Under the pieces are notes generated by a model, which had not been told where the DNA came from, searched no databases, and saw only the letters and a program-made list of their open reading frames with translations. A DNA stretch of 22,500 bases, from the IMG/VR virus record IMGVR_UViG_3300044730_000295, positions 1 to 22,500 of that record. One strand, given 5' to 3'. Shown here piece after piece: positions 9,068 to 15,509 of this stretch (position 1 is the first letter of the stretch; every line of letters starts with the position of its first letter). Made by a program: the position numbers and the translations under genes. Source of the DNA: a virus.

Positions 9068-10522
9068 ATGACAATTGATTATTCACAAATGAATATAGAT
9101 GGTGGTGGTTCTTTTAATGTACCAACACCTTCATCTGCTGCCTTAGACAAATTAATAAAGAATCAAACAGCAGATGAATTGCGTATTCAAAAAACCAAAC
9201 CAGGTTCTCCTGAATTTAAAAAAATTGAAGATAGAATAAATGAACGTCAAGCATTAATTGATGAAACAGAAAGTAAGTTGGTAACAAAGTTACCCGGATT
9301 TCCAAAAGAAACTACTACTGGTGATACCTTAGTATTCGGTGGTCAAAACTATAGCGTTGCTGATTTAATAAAATCAATAGAAAGCAATATTGGTTCAAAA
9401 AATTTTGATTATTCTGTTAATAGTCCTGGTTATGCATTAGGTATTTTACAAGCAACTCGTCCTGATTTAGCAGCAAAGTATGTAAGCCGTTCTATACCTG
9501 GACCTGGAGGTAAAGGTGTACCAGGTTACGGCGTCATAATTTATAAAGCAGGTGAGGAACCACCAGAGGAGCAAGATGCTGGCTCGAAAATTATTCCTGG
9601 TGCTGCTGTTACTGTGGGTCAAAGTCTTGCAGAAATACAAAAAGATTTAAAGAAAACAGAAACGGCTAATACTGCTAGTGCACAACTAAAAGTATTTTTA
9701 AAGTCTTTATTCTTTGACCAGGAAGATGCTTTCATTGACGAGATTGTTAAGTCGGCCTATCCAGACTTTATAAGTGGATTAGACTCTGATACTATTATTC
9801 TTAAAATGCAAGACTACACCAATCCTAATAGTGTATTTTCTAGGCGTTTTTCTGGCAACGTAGATTTAGTTAAAAAAGGTATCGAACCTCTTAATGCTGA
9901 AACTTATCTTGCACAAGAAAGAGCATACAGAGAAGCATTAGTAACTAGAGGATTAGGTGAACTTGCTAATCGTTCTACCTTTGGTCAACTAGTTGGAAAT
10001 CAAGTATCTCCTTTTGAGTTAGAAGATAGAGTTACAAAAGTATTTGACATTTATGACAGTGCTGATACTGGATTAAAGTCTGAGTTACAAACAACTCTTA
10101 AACTTGACCCATTGTCTACACGCACCTCAGTGGCCAAAGCATTGCTTCTTGGTGACAAGGGAGCAACTGAATTACAACGACAAATACGAACTGCTGAAGT
10201 TGGAACCGAGGCTAGGTCTCGTGGACTTGATGTTAGTGCTGCTTCTGAGTTAGCAGGTATGGGTGTAACCCGTGAACAAGCCCGTGCTGGATTTGAGCAA
10301 ATTGCCTTGACTCAACCACGTTTAACACAACTATCAGAGATGTACACAAGTACAACTCCAGATGCTTCTGGATTGCAACGAGAGTTAGAACGAGAGCAGT
10401 TCCAAGGAATGCAATCTCAACGTCGCCGTCGTCTTGCTGAGCAAGAGCAATCAGCGTTCATGGGACAGTCAGGTACTGCTGGAAGTACAAGCCTAGGTCG
10501 TAGACGAACAGGCTCATATTAG
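9068..10522 (+). CDS. 484 aa putative internal virion protein
   Basis: Starts two bases after the lysozyme gene and is the last gene before the capsid block. It has a mixed N-terminal part with Gly/Pro-rich linkers, a helical middle, and a distinctive C-terminus: GVTREQARAGFEQIA near residues 399-413, then an Arg/Gln-rich region (QSQRRRRLAEQEQSAFMGQS) and a Ser/Gly/Arg tail ending RTGSY. That C-terminal layout matches, from memory, a family of virion proteins in phages of Actinobacteria. No catalytic motif is visible. With the three genes upstream it probably forms the internal or ejection set. A portal or protease function is not supported by anything I can see. Confidence 0.6.
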   Translation: MTIDYSQMNIDGGGSFNVPTPSSAALDKLIKNQTADELRIQKTKPGSPEFKKIEDRINERQALIDETESKLVTKLPGFPKETTTGDTLVFGGQNYSVADLIKSIESNIGSKNFDYSVNSPGYALGILQATRPDLAAKYVSRSIPGPGGKGVPGYGVIIYKAGEEPPEEQDAGSKIIPGAAVTVGQSLAEIQKDLKKTETANTASAQLKVFLKSLFFDQEDAFIDEIVKSAYPDFISGLDSDTIILKMQDYTNPNSVFSRRFSGNVDLVKKGIEPLNAETYLAQERAYREALVTRGLGELANRSTFGQLVGNQVSPFELEDRVTKVFDIYDSADTGLKSELQTTLKLDPLSTRTSVAKALLLGDKGATELQRQIRTAEVGTEARSRGLDVSAASELAGMGVTREQARAGFEQIALTQPRLTQLSEMYTSTTPDASGLQRELEREQFQGMQSQRRRRLAEQEQSAFMGQSGTAGSTSLGRRRTGSY

Positions 10523-10526
10523 AATC

Positions 10527-10551
10527 TAAGTGAATCGGTCGGCCTCACTTA
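10527..10551 (+). other. inverted repeat in the intergenic region before the scaffold gene
   Basis: TAAGTGA at 10527-10533 pairs with TCACTTA at 10545-10551, giving a perfect 7-bp stem around an 11-base loop (ATCGGTCGGCC). It lies just after the stop of the 484 aa gene, in the longest non-coding stretch of the window (10523-10638, 116 bases). There is no T-run after it, so it is a weak terminator at best; an operator or RNA processing site is also possible. The rest of the gap shows no convincing -10/-35 pair and no open frame with support, only the scaffold ribosome binding site at its right end. Confidence 0.4.
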
Positions 10552-10621
10552 TGTAAAAGTCCGATAGTAGCATCCGATGTAATTACCCCGATTGCATTGT
10601 GCGCTGCGAATAACAACAAAG

Positions 10622-10630
10622 AAAGGGAGA
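10622..10630 (+). promoter_or_regulatory. strong ribosome binding site of the scaffold gene
   Basis: AAAGGGAGA lies eight bases before the ATG at 10639. It decides the start: the open frame reaches back to 10597, but the earlier candidate lacks such a site. Confidence 0.7.
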
Positions 10631-10638
10631 TAGTTGCT

Positions 10639-11103
10639 ATGAGCAACAATCAAGAATGGTATGACGACGATGATGACTACGGTATTGAGGATGACTCAAC
10701 CGATTTAGTCAAGAAGTTGCGCCGTGCCGCACGTGCTAATGAAAAGCGTGCAAAGGAACTGGAAGCAGAACTGCAATCACTCCGTACGGAGCAACGCAAG
10801 TCAACTGTCAAATCCGTTCTAGAGTCCATGGGTGTTCGCACATCAATTGCTAAATACATCCCATCCGACATCGATGCATCTGCAGAGGCTATCGAGGAAT
10901 GGGTATTTGAAAATGGCGAAGACTTTGGAATTGTCGTTCAAAACGACGGGCCTAAACAAGAAAGAACACTTGCTCAAATGAGACAAATGGATGCCATCAC
11001 TACTGATGCCGTATCACCTTTTGGCTTAGATGACATGATGTTACGCCTTGACCAAGCCCAATCTGCTGAGGAAATAGAAAATCTAATCTTTGGCAGTAAT
11101 TAG
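10639..11103 (+). CDS. capsid scaffolding protein
   Basis: A 154-residue acidic protein directly upstream of the major capsid gene, the classic place for a scaffold. The N-terminus is very acidic (EWYDDDDDYGIEDD, residues 6-19), followed by a charged coiled-coil-like helix (about 23-58, ending SLRTEQRKS). Next comes a segment STVKSVLESMGV ... IAKYIPSDIDASAEAIEEWV, which matches my memory of scaffold proteins of actinobacteriophages. Its role is to guide capsid subunits into a prohead and then leave. The start at 10639 follows a strong Shine-Dalgarno sequence. The gene is richer in C-ending codons than the large genes before it, like the capsid gene, which fits high expression. Confidence 0.75.
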   Translation: MSNNQEWYDDDDDYGIEDDSTDLVKKLRRAARANEKRAKELEAELQSLRTEQRKSTVKSVLESMGVRTSIAKYIPSDIDASAEAIEEWVFENGEDFGIVVQNDGPKQERTLAQMRQMDAITTDAVSPFGLDDMMLRLDQAQSAEEIENLIFGSN

Positions 11104-11120
11104 TAACTACTAAACTACAA

Positions 11121-11127
11121 AAGGAAA
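11121..11127 (+). promoter_or_regulatory. ribosome binding site of the major capsid gene
   Basis: AAGGAAA four bases before the ATG at 11132, inside a 28-base spacer after the scaffold stop. It gives the capsid gene its own initiation instead of the overlap coupling used by most neighbours, in keeping with the need for many copies. Confidence 0.6.
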
Positions 11128-11131
11128 CTAA

Positions 11132-12142
11132 ATGTCAACTGTTTATACTGCCCTCTCGGGCGGCGCACAGTCAACAAATGGTGGCCTTGGTGGCGGTCAG
11201 TATAACTCTGCTTCTAACGCAGGTACCTTCACACCATCCAATGGTGCAGGTCTCGTTCAGAAAGCATACGACCGTCTTGTTGAGTTCGCACTACGCTCTC
11301 AGCCACTACTTCGTAGTGTTGCTGACAAGCGTCCAGCGCAACAAGCAATGCCAGGTTCATCAGTTGTTCTACAAATCTACACAGATTTGTCACAGGCTAC
11401 AACTGCTCTATCAGAGCAAGTTGACCCTAACTCAGTAGCACTAGGTACACCTTCACAGGTTACCGTTACACTAGCCGAATACGGAAATGCTGCACTTGTA
11501 ACACGCAAGTTGCAACTATTCAGCCTAGCCGATGTTGACCCAGCAATTGCTGACATCATCGCATTCAACATGGCTGACAGCGTTGACGAAGTTGCTCAGA
11601 CCACACTACGTGCTGGCGACAACGTATTCTATGGTGGTGCTGCAACCTCTACAGGAACCGTCACATCAGGTATGGGATTGACTTCTGCTCTTGTTCGCAA
11701 GACAGTAGCCAAACTACGTGCAGGTAAAGCCGTTCCTCGTAAGGGTTCAATGTACTGGGCTGCAGTGCACCCAGAAGTTTCACATGACCTACGCGCCGAG
11801 ACAGGTGCTGGCGGTTGGAGACTTCCACATGAGTATCAGTCAAATGATAACATCTGGGCTGGAGAGATTGGTGAGTACGAAGGTGCTTACTTTATCGAGT
11901 CCGCCCGTCTATACAACGCTACAGATGGTGCTACCTCTGCACGTGTATTCCGCTCATACTTCGCTGGAAAGCAAGCATTGGCAGAAGCCGTATCAGAAGA
12001 GCCACACGTAGTGATTGGTCCTGTTACAGACAAGTTAATGCGTTTCCGTCCAATCGGATGGTACGGAGTACTTGGCTTTGCAATCTACCGTCAGGCAGCA
12101 TTGTATCGCATTGAAACAGGCTCAAGCATTAACGCAACCTGA
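11132..12142 (+). CDS. major capsid protein (N4 gp56 / P22-like coat family likely)
   Basis: A 336-residue protein right after the scaffold. A Gly/Ser/Asn-rich N-terminus of about 35 residues is followed by a helix (LVQKAYDRLVEFALRSQPLL), then MPGSSVVLQIYTDLSQ, LSEQVDPNSVALG, TVTLAEYGNAALVTRKLQLF and AFNMADSVDEVAQTTL. This order is typical of the N4 gp56-type coat family, which has the HK97 fold. The C-terminal half includes a DHALYR-like element, here HPEVSHDLRAE, and RPIGWYGVLGFAIYR. It forms the icosahedral shell. Codon use is shifted to C-ending codons and the gene is followed by a strong hairpin, both suiting a highly expressed product. No protease cleavage site is evident from sequence alone. 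Confidence 0.85.
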   Translation: MSTVYTALSGGAQSTNGGLGGGQYNSASNAGTFTPSNGAGLVQKAYDRLVEFALRSQPLLRSVADKRPAQQAMPGSSVVLQIYTDLSQATTALSEQVDPNSVALGTPSQVTVTLAEYGNAALVTRKLQLFSLADVDPAIADIIAFNMADSVDEVAQTTLRAGDNVFYGGAATSTGTVTSGMGLTSALVRKTVAKLRAGKAVPRKGSMYWAAVHPEVSHDLRAETGAGGWRLPHEYQSNDNIWAGEIGEYEGAYFIESARLYNATDGATSARVFRSYFAGKQALAEAVSEEPHVVIGPVTDKLMRFRPIGWYGVLGFAIYRQAALYRIETGSSINAT

Positions 12143-12158
12143 TTCGTTGTTTTAAGTT

Positions 12159-12182
12159 TGGTAAGGGCTTCGGCCCTTACCA
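12159..12182 (+). terminator. UUCG-loop hairpin after the major capsid gene
   Basis: A perfect 10-bp stem (12159-12168 with 12173-12182: TGGTAAGGGC and its complement) closed by a TTCG tetraloop, beginning 17 bases after the capsid stop. The RNA C(UUCG)G loop is exceptionally stable. Only a short TTCTT follows rather than a long T-run, so it may be a partial terminator or a barrier that protects the 3' end of capsid mRNA, letting some transcription pass into the genes downstream. Confidence 0.75.
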
Positions 12183-12206
12183 TTCTTAGGTTCACGAAAG
12201 GAACTA

Positions 12207-12458
12207 ATGGGATACGTATTAATTCCACCTACCATTGAAGAAGGACCAATAGGTGGACATCGCTTATTCTACTTTTATAAGATGTTAAGAAGTATTAGCG
12301 TATTAAAGATAGATGGTCAGTATGTAGAATACCGTGACCCTTCTCAAGATGACATAGCCTTAGCAACAGAGGTTTACATTGGTGGTCACGAATATCCAGT
12401 ATCAGATGCGATTGCTGCAGAACTAATTGCTGCAGGGTATGAGGTAATAACAGTATGA
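12207..12458 (+). CDS. 83 aa conserved phage protein, head-completion region
   Basis: The first gene after the capsid hairpin, with its own ribosome binding site (GAAAGGA at 12196-12202). It begins MGYVLIPPTIEEGPIGGHRL, continues with a short beta-rich part (VLKIDGQYVEYRDPSQDD) and ends IGGHEYPVSDAIAAELIAAG. That pattern resembles, from memory, small proteins found just after capsid genes in phages of Actinobacteria. No function is known to me; a head decoration or completion role is suggested only by position. Its TGA overlaps the next ATG in an ATGA junction. Confidence 0.7.
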   Translation: MGYVLIPPTIEEGPIGGHRLFYFYKMLRSISVLKIDGQYVEYRDPSQDDIALATEVYIGGHEYPVSDAIAAELIAAGYEVITV

Positions 12459-12784
12459 GTAATTGTAGAACTGGATGTCCTACACAAGACCACGCTAACT
12501 GGGGTGAGTGTTTACGAGCATCTAATATCCAGATGAACACTGGTGATGCTAACGGAAACAAGATGGCCAGCAAGAAGAAGTGGGAAGCAGAACTTAATGC
12601 TTATTCCGCTGCACGTGCACAAGGCATACAGCCTGATGGCACATCAATGAAAAAAATTCAGGCTGCTGTAAAGGCATCCGAGAATATGGGCAAGGCTTAT
12701 GATGGCGGTACCGCTGTTGCTTCTGCTCAGAAGTTACAAGATAAGAAAATCGTTAAGTCCCTCAATGAAGTAGGAGTTATATAA
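12455..12784 (+). CDS. 109 aa protein with N-terminal Cys/His motif
   Basis: Begins with the motif CRTGCPTQDHANWGECLRAS, with Cys at 4, 8 and 19 and His at 13, which could bind a metal. The remainder is helical and charged (KKKWEAELNAYSAARAQGIQ near residues 40-59). I recall the CxxGCPTQDHxxWGxCLR signature from small proteins in virion gene clusters of actinobacteriophages, with no known function. It is coupled to the gene before by ATGA and to the gene after by TAATG. It sits beside a second small protein with an N-terminal Cys motif, so the two might act together; that is speculation. Confidence 0.7.
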   Translation: MSNCRTGCPTQDHANWGECLRASNIQMNTGDANGNKMASKKKWEAELNAYSAARAQGIQPDGTSMKKIQAAVKASENMGKAYDGGTAVASAQKLQDKKIVKSLNEVGVI

Positions 12785-12930
12785 TGTGTGCAACTTGTGG
12801 ATGTAAGCATATTAATTACAAGCACCGTGCAGGTGAAATGATTGCTGACCCAACTGGCAACCAACCATTTACTAGCGGTGGATACAAGGTTCCTCCAATG
12901 CCTAGGACAACTAAGAATGGCAAGCAGTAA
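12784..12930 (+). CDS. 48 aa Cys-motif mini-protein
   Basis: Starts with ATG inside the TAATG junction at 12782-12786, with AGGAG at 12772-12776 as ribosome binding site. The product begins MCATCGCKHINYKH, giving Cys at 2, 5 and 7 and His at 9 and 14, a compact cluster that could hold zinc or iron. A Pro/Gly/Lys-rich tail follows. Its end overlaps the next gene by 14 bases. The support is the tight junctions on both sides, the good ribosome binding site and the unusual Cys-rich head. Function unknown. Confidence 0.65.
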   Translation: MCATCGCKHINYKHRAGEMIADPTGNQPFTSGGYKVPPMPRTTKNGKQ

Positions 12931-13207
12931 AGACTCACGCCTAGCCAGAGCAGGCGTATCAGGTTACAACAAACCAAAGCGTACTCCTACCCATCCTAAG
13001 AAGTCACACATTGTAGTGGCTAAAGAAGGTAGTCAAGTTAAGACTATTCGATTTGGTGAGCAAGGCGCAAAGACTGCGGGCAAACCAAAGGCTGGCGAAG
13101 GTGAACGCATGAGAAACAAGCGTGCCTCGTTTAAGGCTCGTCACGGTAGTAACATTGCTAAGGGCAAGATGTCAGCAGCATACTGGGCAGATAAGGTTAA
13201 GTGGTAA
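12917..13207 (+). CDS. 96 aa basic protein of a widespread phage family
   Basis: I place the start at ATG 12917, with AGGA at 12904-12907 upstream. The open frame reaches back to 12842, but that part overlaps the Cys mini-protein and looks unrelated. The product has the recognisable sequence RTPTHPKKSHIVVAKEGSQV, then KTIRFGEQGAKTAGK, and near the end SFKARHGSNIAKGKMSAAYW followed by ADKVKW. From memory, small proteins with exactly this KxxTIRFGxQG ... SFKARH ... KGKMSAAYWAxKVKW layout are common in marine and other environmental phages, in virion gene blocks. It is strongly basic with a short conserved core, consistent with nucleic-acid or capsid binding, but no role is established to my knowledge. 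Confidence 0.75.
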   Translation: MASSKDSRLARAGVSGYNKPKRTPTHPKKSHIVVAKEGSQVKTIRFGEQGAKTAGKPKAGEGERMRNKRASFKARHGSNIAKGKMSAAYWADKVKW

Positions 13208-13902
13208 TGAAAGACGCAAAGGTTGACCAGTACGGCAACGTTATGGTTTACGAAAATGGTAAATGGGTTCGAGATACATCTATTACTAATCGTATTAAAC
13301 TTGCTATAAAGCGTGATAAAGTTAAAGACTTATTAGGTACTGTTAACAACAACGTTAAAATTACTCAAGAAATAATTAATAAAGTAAATCAAAAATTAAT
13401 GATAGCCGAAAAGGGACGAGGAGTTACTGGGTCTTTAACACAAGAAACTGGTCCTAAAAATAAACCTTTATATAAAGATAAACCACCTCGTACAGAACCT
13501 AAAGCCCCACCTAAAGATACAACAGCCAAGGCTAGGGAAGCAATTGATACTAAACAGACTGCTAAAGAAGCACAAAAATTAAAAACTCCTGAGTTTGAAA
13601 TCTTTAAAAAAGTAACTGATGGCAAGCCTGAAGTAAAAGTTCTTTACAAGGGTGAAGAAGATGCTTCTTTAAAGAAAGCCATGTGGAAAATTGTACAAAA
13701 TCCAAATGCATTAAAAGGTAAAGAGTCTATTAGAATTGGTAACAAAAGTGTACCAATTTCAATCTTAAGACAATTTTGGAAGGCTATGCCTAAAGAAGTT
13801 TCTAAATCAATCGTTACTAAAAAACCAACACCTAAAGGCGGAGTCATGAGAGGTGGAGTCATGCTCACTGGTGGTGGCGGTTTAATAGAACAAATAAAGT
13901 AA
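13207..13902 (+). CDS. 231 aa lysine-rich protein, unknown function
   Basis: Starts at ATG 13207 in a TAATG overlap; an in-frame GTG six bases earlier is less likely. The N-terminus MKDAKVDQYGNVMVYENGKW looks like a small beta unit. The centre (residues about 80-130) is Lys/Pro/Thr-rich and probably disordered. A more ordered region follows (FEIFKKVTDGKPEVKVLYKG ... MWKIVQNPNALKGKESIRIG). The tail is Gly-rich. Base composition is clearly more AT-rich than the capsid gene, like the large ejection-type genes. I recognise no family. Its location suggests a virion or assembly role. Confidence 0.65.
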   Translation: MKDAKVDQYGNVMVYENGKWVRDTSITNRIKLAIKRDKVKDLLGTVNNNVKITQEIINKVNQKLMIAEKGRGVTGSLTQETGPKNKPLYKDKPPRTEPKAPPKDTTAKAREAIDTKQTAKEAQKLKTPEFEIFKKVTDGKPEVKVLYKGEEDASLKKAMWKIVQNPNALKGKESIRIGNKSVPISILRQFWKAMPKEVSKSIVTKKPTPKGGVMRGGVMLTGGGGLIEQIK

Positions 13903-13915
13903 AGAAGAAATAATA

Positions 13916-14107
13916 ATGGCAACTAAAAAACCTAAACCTAAATCTAAAGTAAATGCTGCAGGTAACTATACCAAACCTGGTATGCGTAAGGCGTTGTTTA
14001 ATAAGATTAAGGCTGGCTCTAAAGGCGGAGACCCTGGTGAGTGGTCTGCTCGTAAGGCTCAACTACTTGCTGTGCAGTACAAGAAGGCTGGCGGAGGTTA
14101 CAAGTAA
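13916..14107 (+). CDS. 63 aa basic protein with WSARKAQLLA motif
   Basis: A 63-residue protein: a lysine/proline-rich head, then GNYTKPGMRKALFNKIKAGS and KGGDPGEWSARKAQLLAVQY ending GGGYK. The motif GGxPGxWSARKxQLLAxxYxxxGGGY is a recurrent small domain that I remember from many bacteriophages and also from giant DNA viruses of protists (possibly the family labelled DUF5872; to be confirmed). The role is unknown. The conserved Trp-Ser-Ala-Arg-Lys suggests binding to a nucleic acid or protein surface. Its stop overlaps the next ATG. Confidence 0.75.
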   Translation: MATKKPKPKSKVNAAGNYTKPGMRKALFNKIKAGSKGGDPGEWSARKAQLLAVQYKKAGGGYK

Positions 14108-14343
14108 TGGCACTGGCTAAGTCTCAACAGTCTTTAAAGAATTGGTCTAAGCAAAAGTGGAGAACCTCTGATGGTACTCCATCTAAGGGTAAGAAAAGAT
14201 ATCTACCTGATGCAGCATGGTCTGCGTTAAGTCCTGCCGAGAAAGCAGCCACTAACAAAGCCAAGGCTCAGGGTAATAAAAAAGGTAAACAATTTGTTAA
14301 GCAACCTAAAGGGATTGCTAAGAAGACAGCAGGGTACAGATAA
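14107..14343 (+). CDS. 78 aa basic protein with KWRTSDGTPS ... RYLP motif
   Basis: Contains SLKNWSKQKWRTSDGTPSKG, then KRYLPDAAWSALSPAEKAAT, then KKGKQFVKQPKGIAKKTAGY. This whole layout (QKWRTxxGxPS, RYLPxxA, SPAExAATxxAK, KGKQFVxQPxxIAxKT) is one I recall from small proteins in phages and in large eukaryotic DNA viruses, with no assigned function. It lies directly after the WSARK protein with a TAATG overlap, and the two families often look like companions. Very basic, soluble, no membrane segment. Nucleic-acid binding is plausible but unshown. Confidence 0.75.
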   Translation: MALAKSQQSLKNWSKQKWRTSDGTPSKGKKRYLPDAAWSALSPAEKAATNKAKAQGNKKGKQFVKQPKGIAKKTAGYR

Positions 14344-14609
14344 TGGCAACAGGTGTAGCAGGTAGTACATTAGTAGGCGAGTTAAATCGTCTTGCTGGTA
14401 TCACTGATATTAAACAATTTAAAGATGCACAAGGTGCTGCAAACGTATGGGCTGGCACAACTGGTCGTGCTCTACTTGGTGCTCTTAATGAGAAGGCTTC
14501 TGCTGGTAGAAGCCCTAAAGATTTCAAAGGACTTAATGCAGTCTGTAATGAGATTGCAGGTACAACAGGACTAGAGGCTATTCCTGCACTTAGGAGCATA
14601 AACGTATGA
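14343..14609 (+). CDS. 88 aa small phage protein, possible tail/head joining region
   Basis: An 88-residue, mostly helical protein: MATGVAGSTLVGELNRLAGI, a middle QGAANVWAGTTGRALLGALN and an end GLNAVCNEIAGTTGLEAIPA. The segments NVWAGTTGRALLGALNEKA and NEIAGTTGLEAIPALRSI look like two copies of the same short unit, so the protein may be an internal duplication. Similar small proteins just upstream of adaptor genes are familiar to me from actinobacteriophages, without known function. It overlaps the basic gene before it (TAATG) and the adaptor gene after it (ATGA). Confidence 0.7.
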   Translation: MATGVAGSTLVGELNRLAGITDIKQFKDAQGAANVWAGTTGRALLGALNEKASAGRSPKDFKGLNAVCNEIAGTTGLEAIPALRSINV

Positions 14610-15502
14610 CAACTTTTAATGATATGGTTGATGAGGTTCTATTGAACCTTGCTGGCTATACAATGCGACAAGATAGACTAACCTATCTAACAGCAGCACT
14701 AACCAGCACAAGTGCTGTATCTGCAACCATTGCTTCTGTAGATAACGTAGCACGTGGTCTTATTGAAATTGACGAAGAGTTACTCTTTATTGATTCTGTA
14801 AACAGACCAGCAAGCAGTTTAGTAATTGCTCCATTTGGTCGTGGCTACCAAGGTACCACTCCTGCTACTCACGCTCTAAATGCTAAAGTAACAATTGCTC
14901 CTACCTTCCCAAGAGTTGCAGTTAAGAGAGCAATCAACGATACAGTTAAAGCAGTCTATCCACAATTGTGGGGTATTGGAAGTACTACTTTTACTTTTTC
15001 TCCAGCCCAAAGCACGTATGCACTTCCTGCTGAGGCTGAGGGTATTATAGCAGTATCATTTTCAACTACTGGACCAACTAAAGAGTGGTTGCCAATTAAG
15101 GCTTGGCGTCATGACCCAATGGCTAACACAGGTTCATTTACAAGCGGTAACACAATTTCACTTTATTCAGGAGTAGAGCCAGGACGTACTGTACAAGTAA
15201 CTTACAGTAAAGAGGCTACTGCTATGTCTAACAATAGCGATGTCTTTACTACAGTAACTGGTCTACCATTATCTACCAAAGATGTAATTATCTACGGTGC
15301 AGCATATAGACTTATCTCCTTCATTGACCCATCTCGTCTTACATACACATCTGCAGAAGCAGATGAAGCAGACCGCACTAAACCAATCGGTTCTGGTTCC
15401 AATGCTGCTCGTTTCATATTCTCGCTTTATCAGCAACGTTTGCAAGAAGAAGCAGGACGTTTGCTTGGCAAGTACCCTGTTCGAATCCACTACACACGAT
15501 AG
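14606..15502 (+). CDS. putative head-tail adaptor (tail tubular A / gp11-like)
   Basis: A 298-residue protein. It starts TTFNDMVDEVLLNLAGYTM, a helix typical of adaptor proteins that bind the portal. Residues about 29-99 are an inserted beta-rich unit (IEIDEELLFIDSV ... FGRGYQGTTPATHALNAKVT). Then PRVAVKRAINDTVKAVYPQL resumes the helical part. A beta region follows, and a final helix (FIFSLYQQRLQEEAGRLLGK) ends the protein. Helix-bundle adaptors with such beta insertions connect the portal to the short tail in podoviruses; I think this belongs to that group (phage adaptor family). AGGAG at 14592-14596 supports the start. Fibre genes follow immediately, with no tail-tube genes, which argues for a short tail. 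Confidence 0.6.
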   Translation: MTTFNDMVDEVLLNLAGYTMRQDRLTYLTAALTSTSAVSATIASVDNVARGLIEIDEELLFIDSVNRPASSLVIAPFGRGYQGTTPATHALNAKVTIAPTFPRVAVKRAINDTVKAVYPQLWGIGSTTFTFSPAQSTYALPAEAEGIIAVSFSTTGPTKEWLPIKAWRHDPMANTGSFTSGNTISLYSGVEPGRTVQVTYSKEATAMSNNSDVFTTVTGLPLSTKDVIIYGAAYRLISFIDPSRLTYTSAEADEADRTKPIGSGSNAARFIFSLYQQRLQEEAGRLLGKYPVRIHYTR

Positions 15503-15509
15503 GCAATAA

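Noticed and set aside
10552-10621. Sigma-70-type promoter (a TTGCAT near 10592)
   Set aside because: No acceptable -10 hexamer at the right distance; evidence too weak to annotate.
11178-12011. Alternative plus-strand frames of 86 and 97 codons inside the capsid gene
   Set aside because: They lie within a strongly supported capsid gene and their products resemble nothing; start sites lack ribosome binding sequences.
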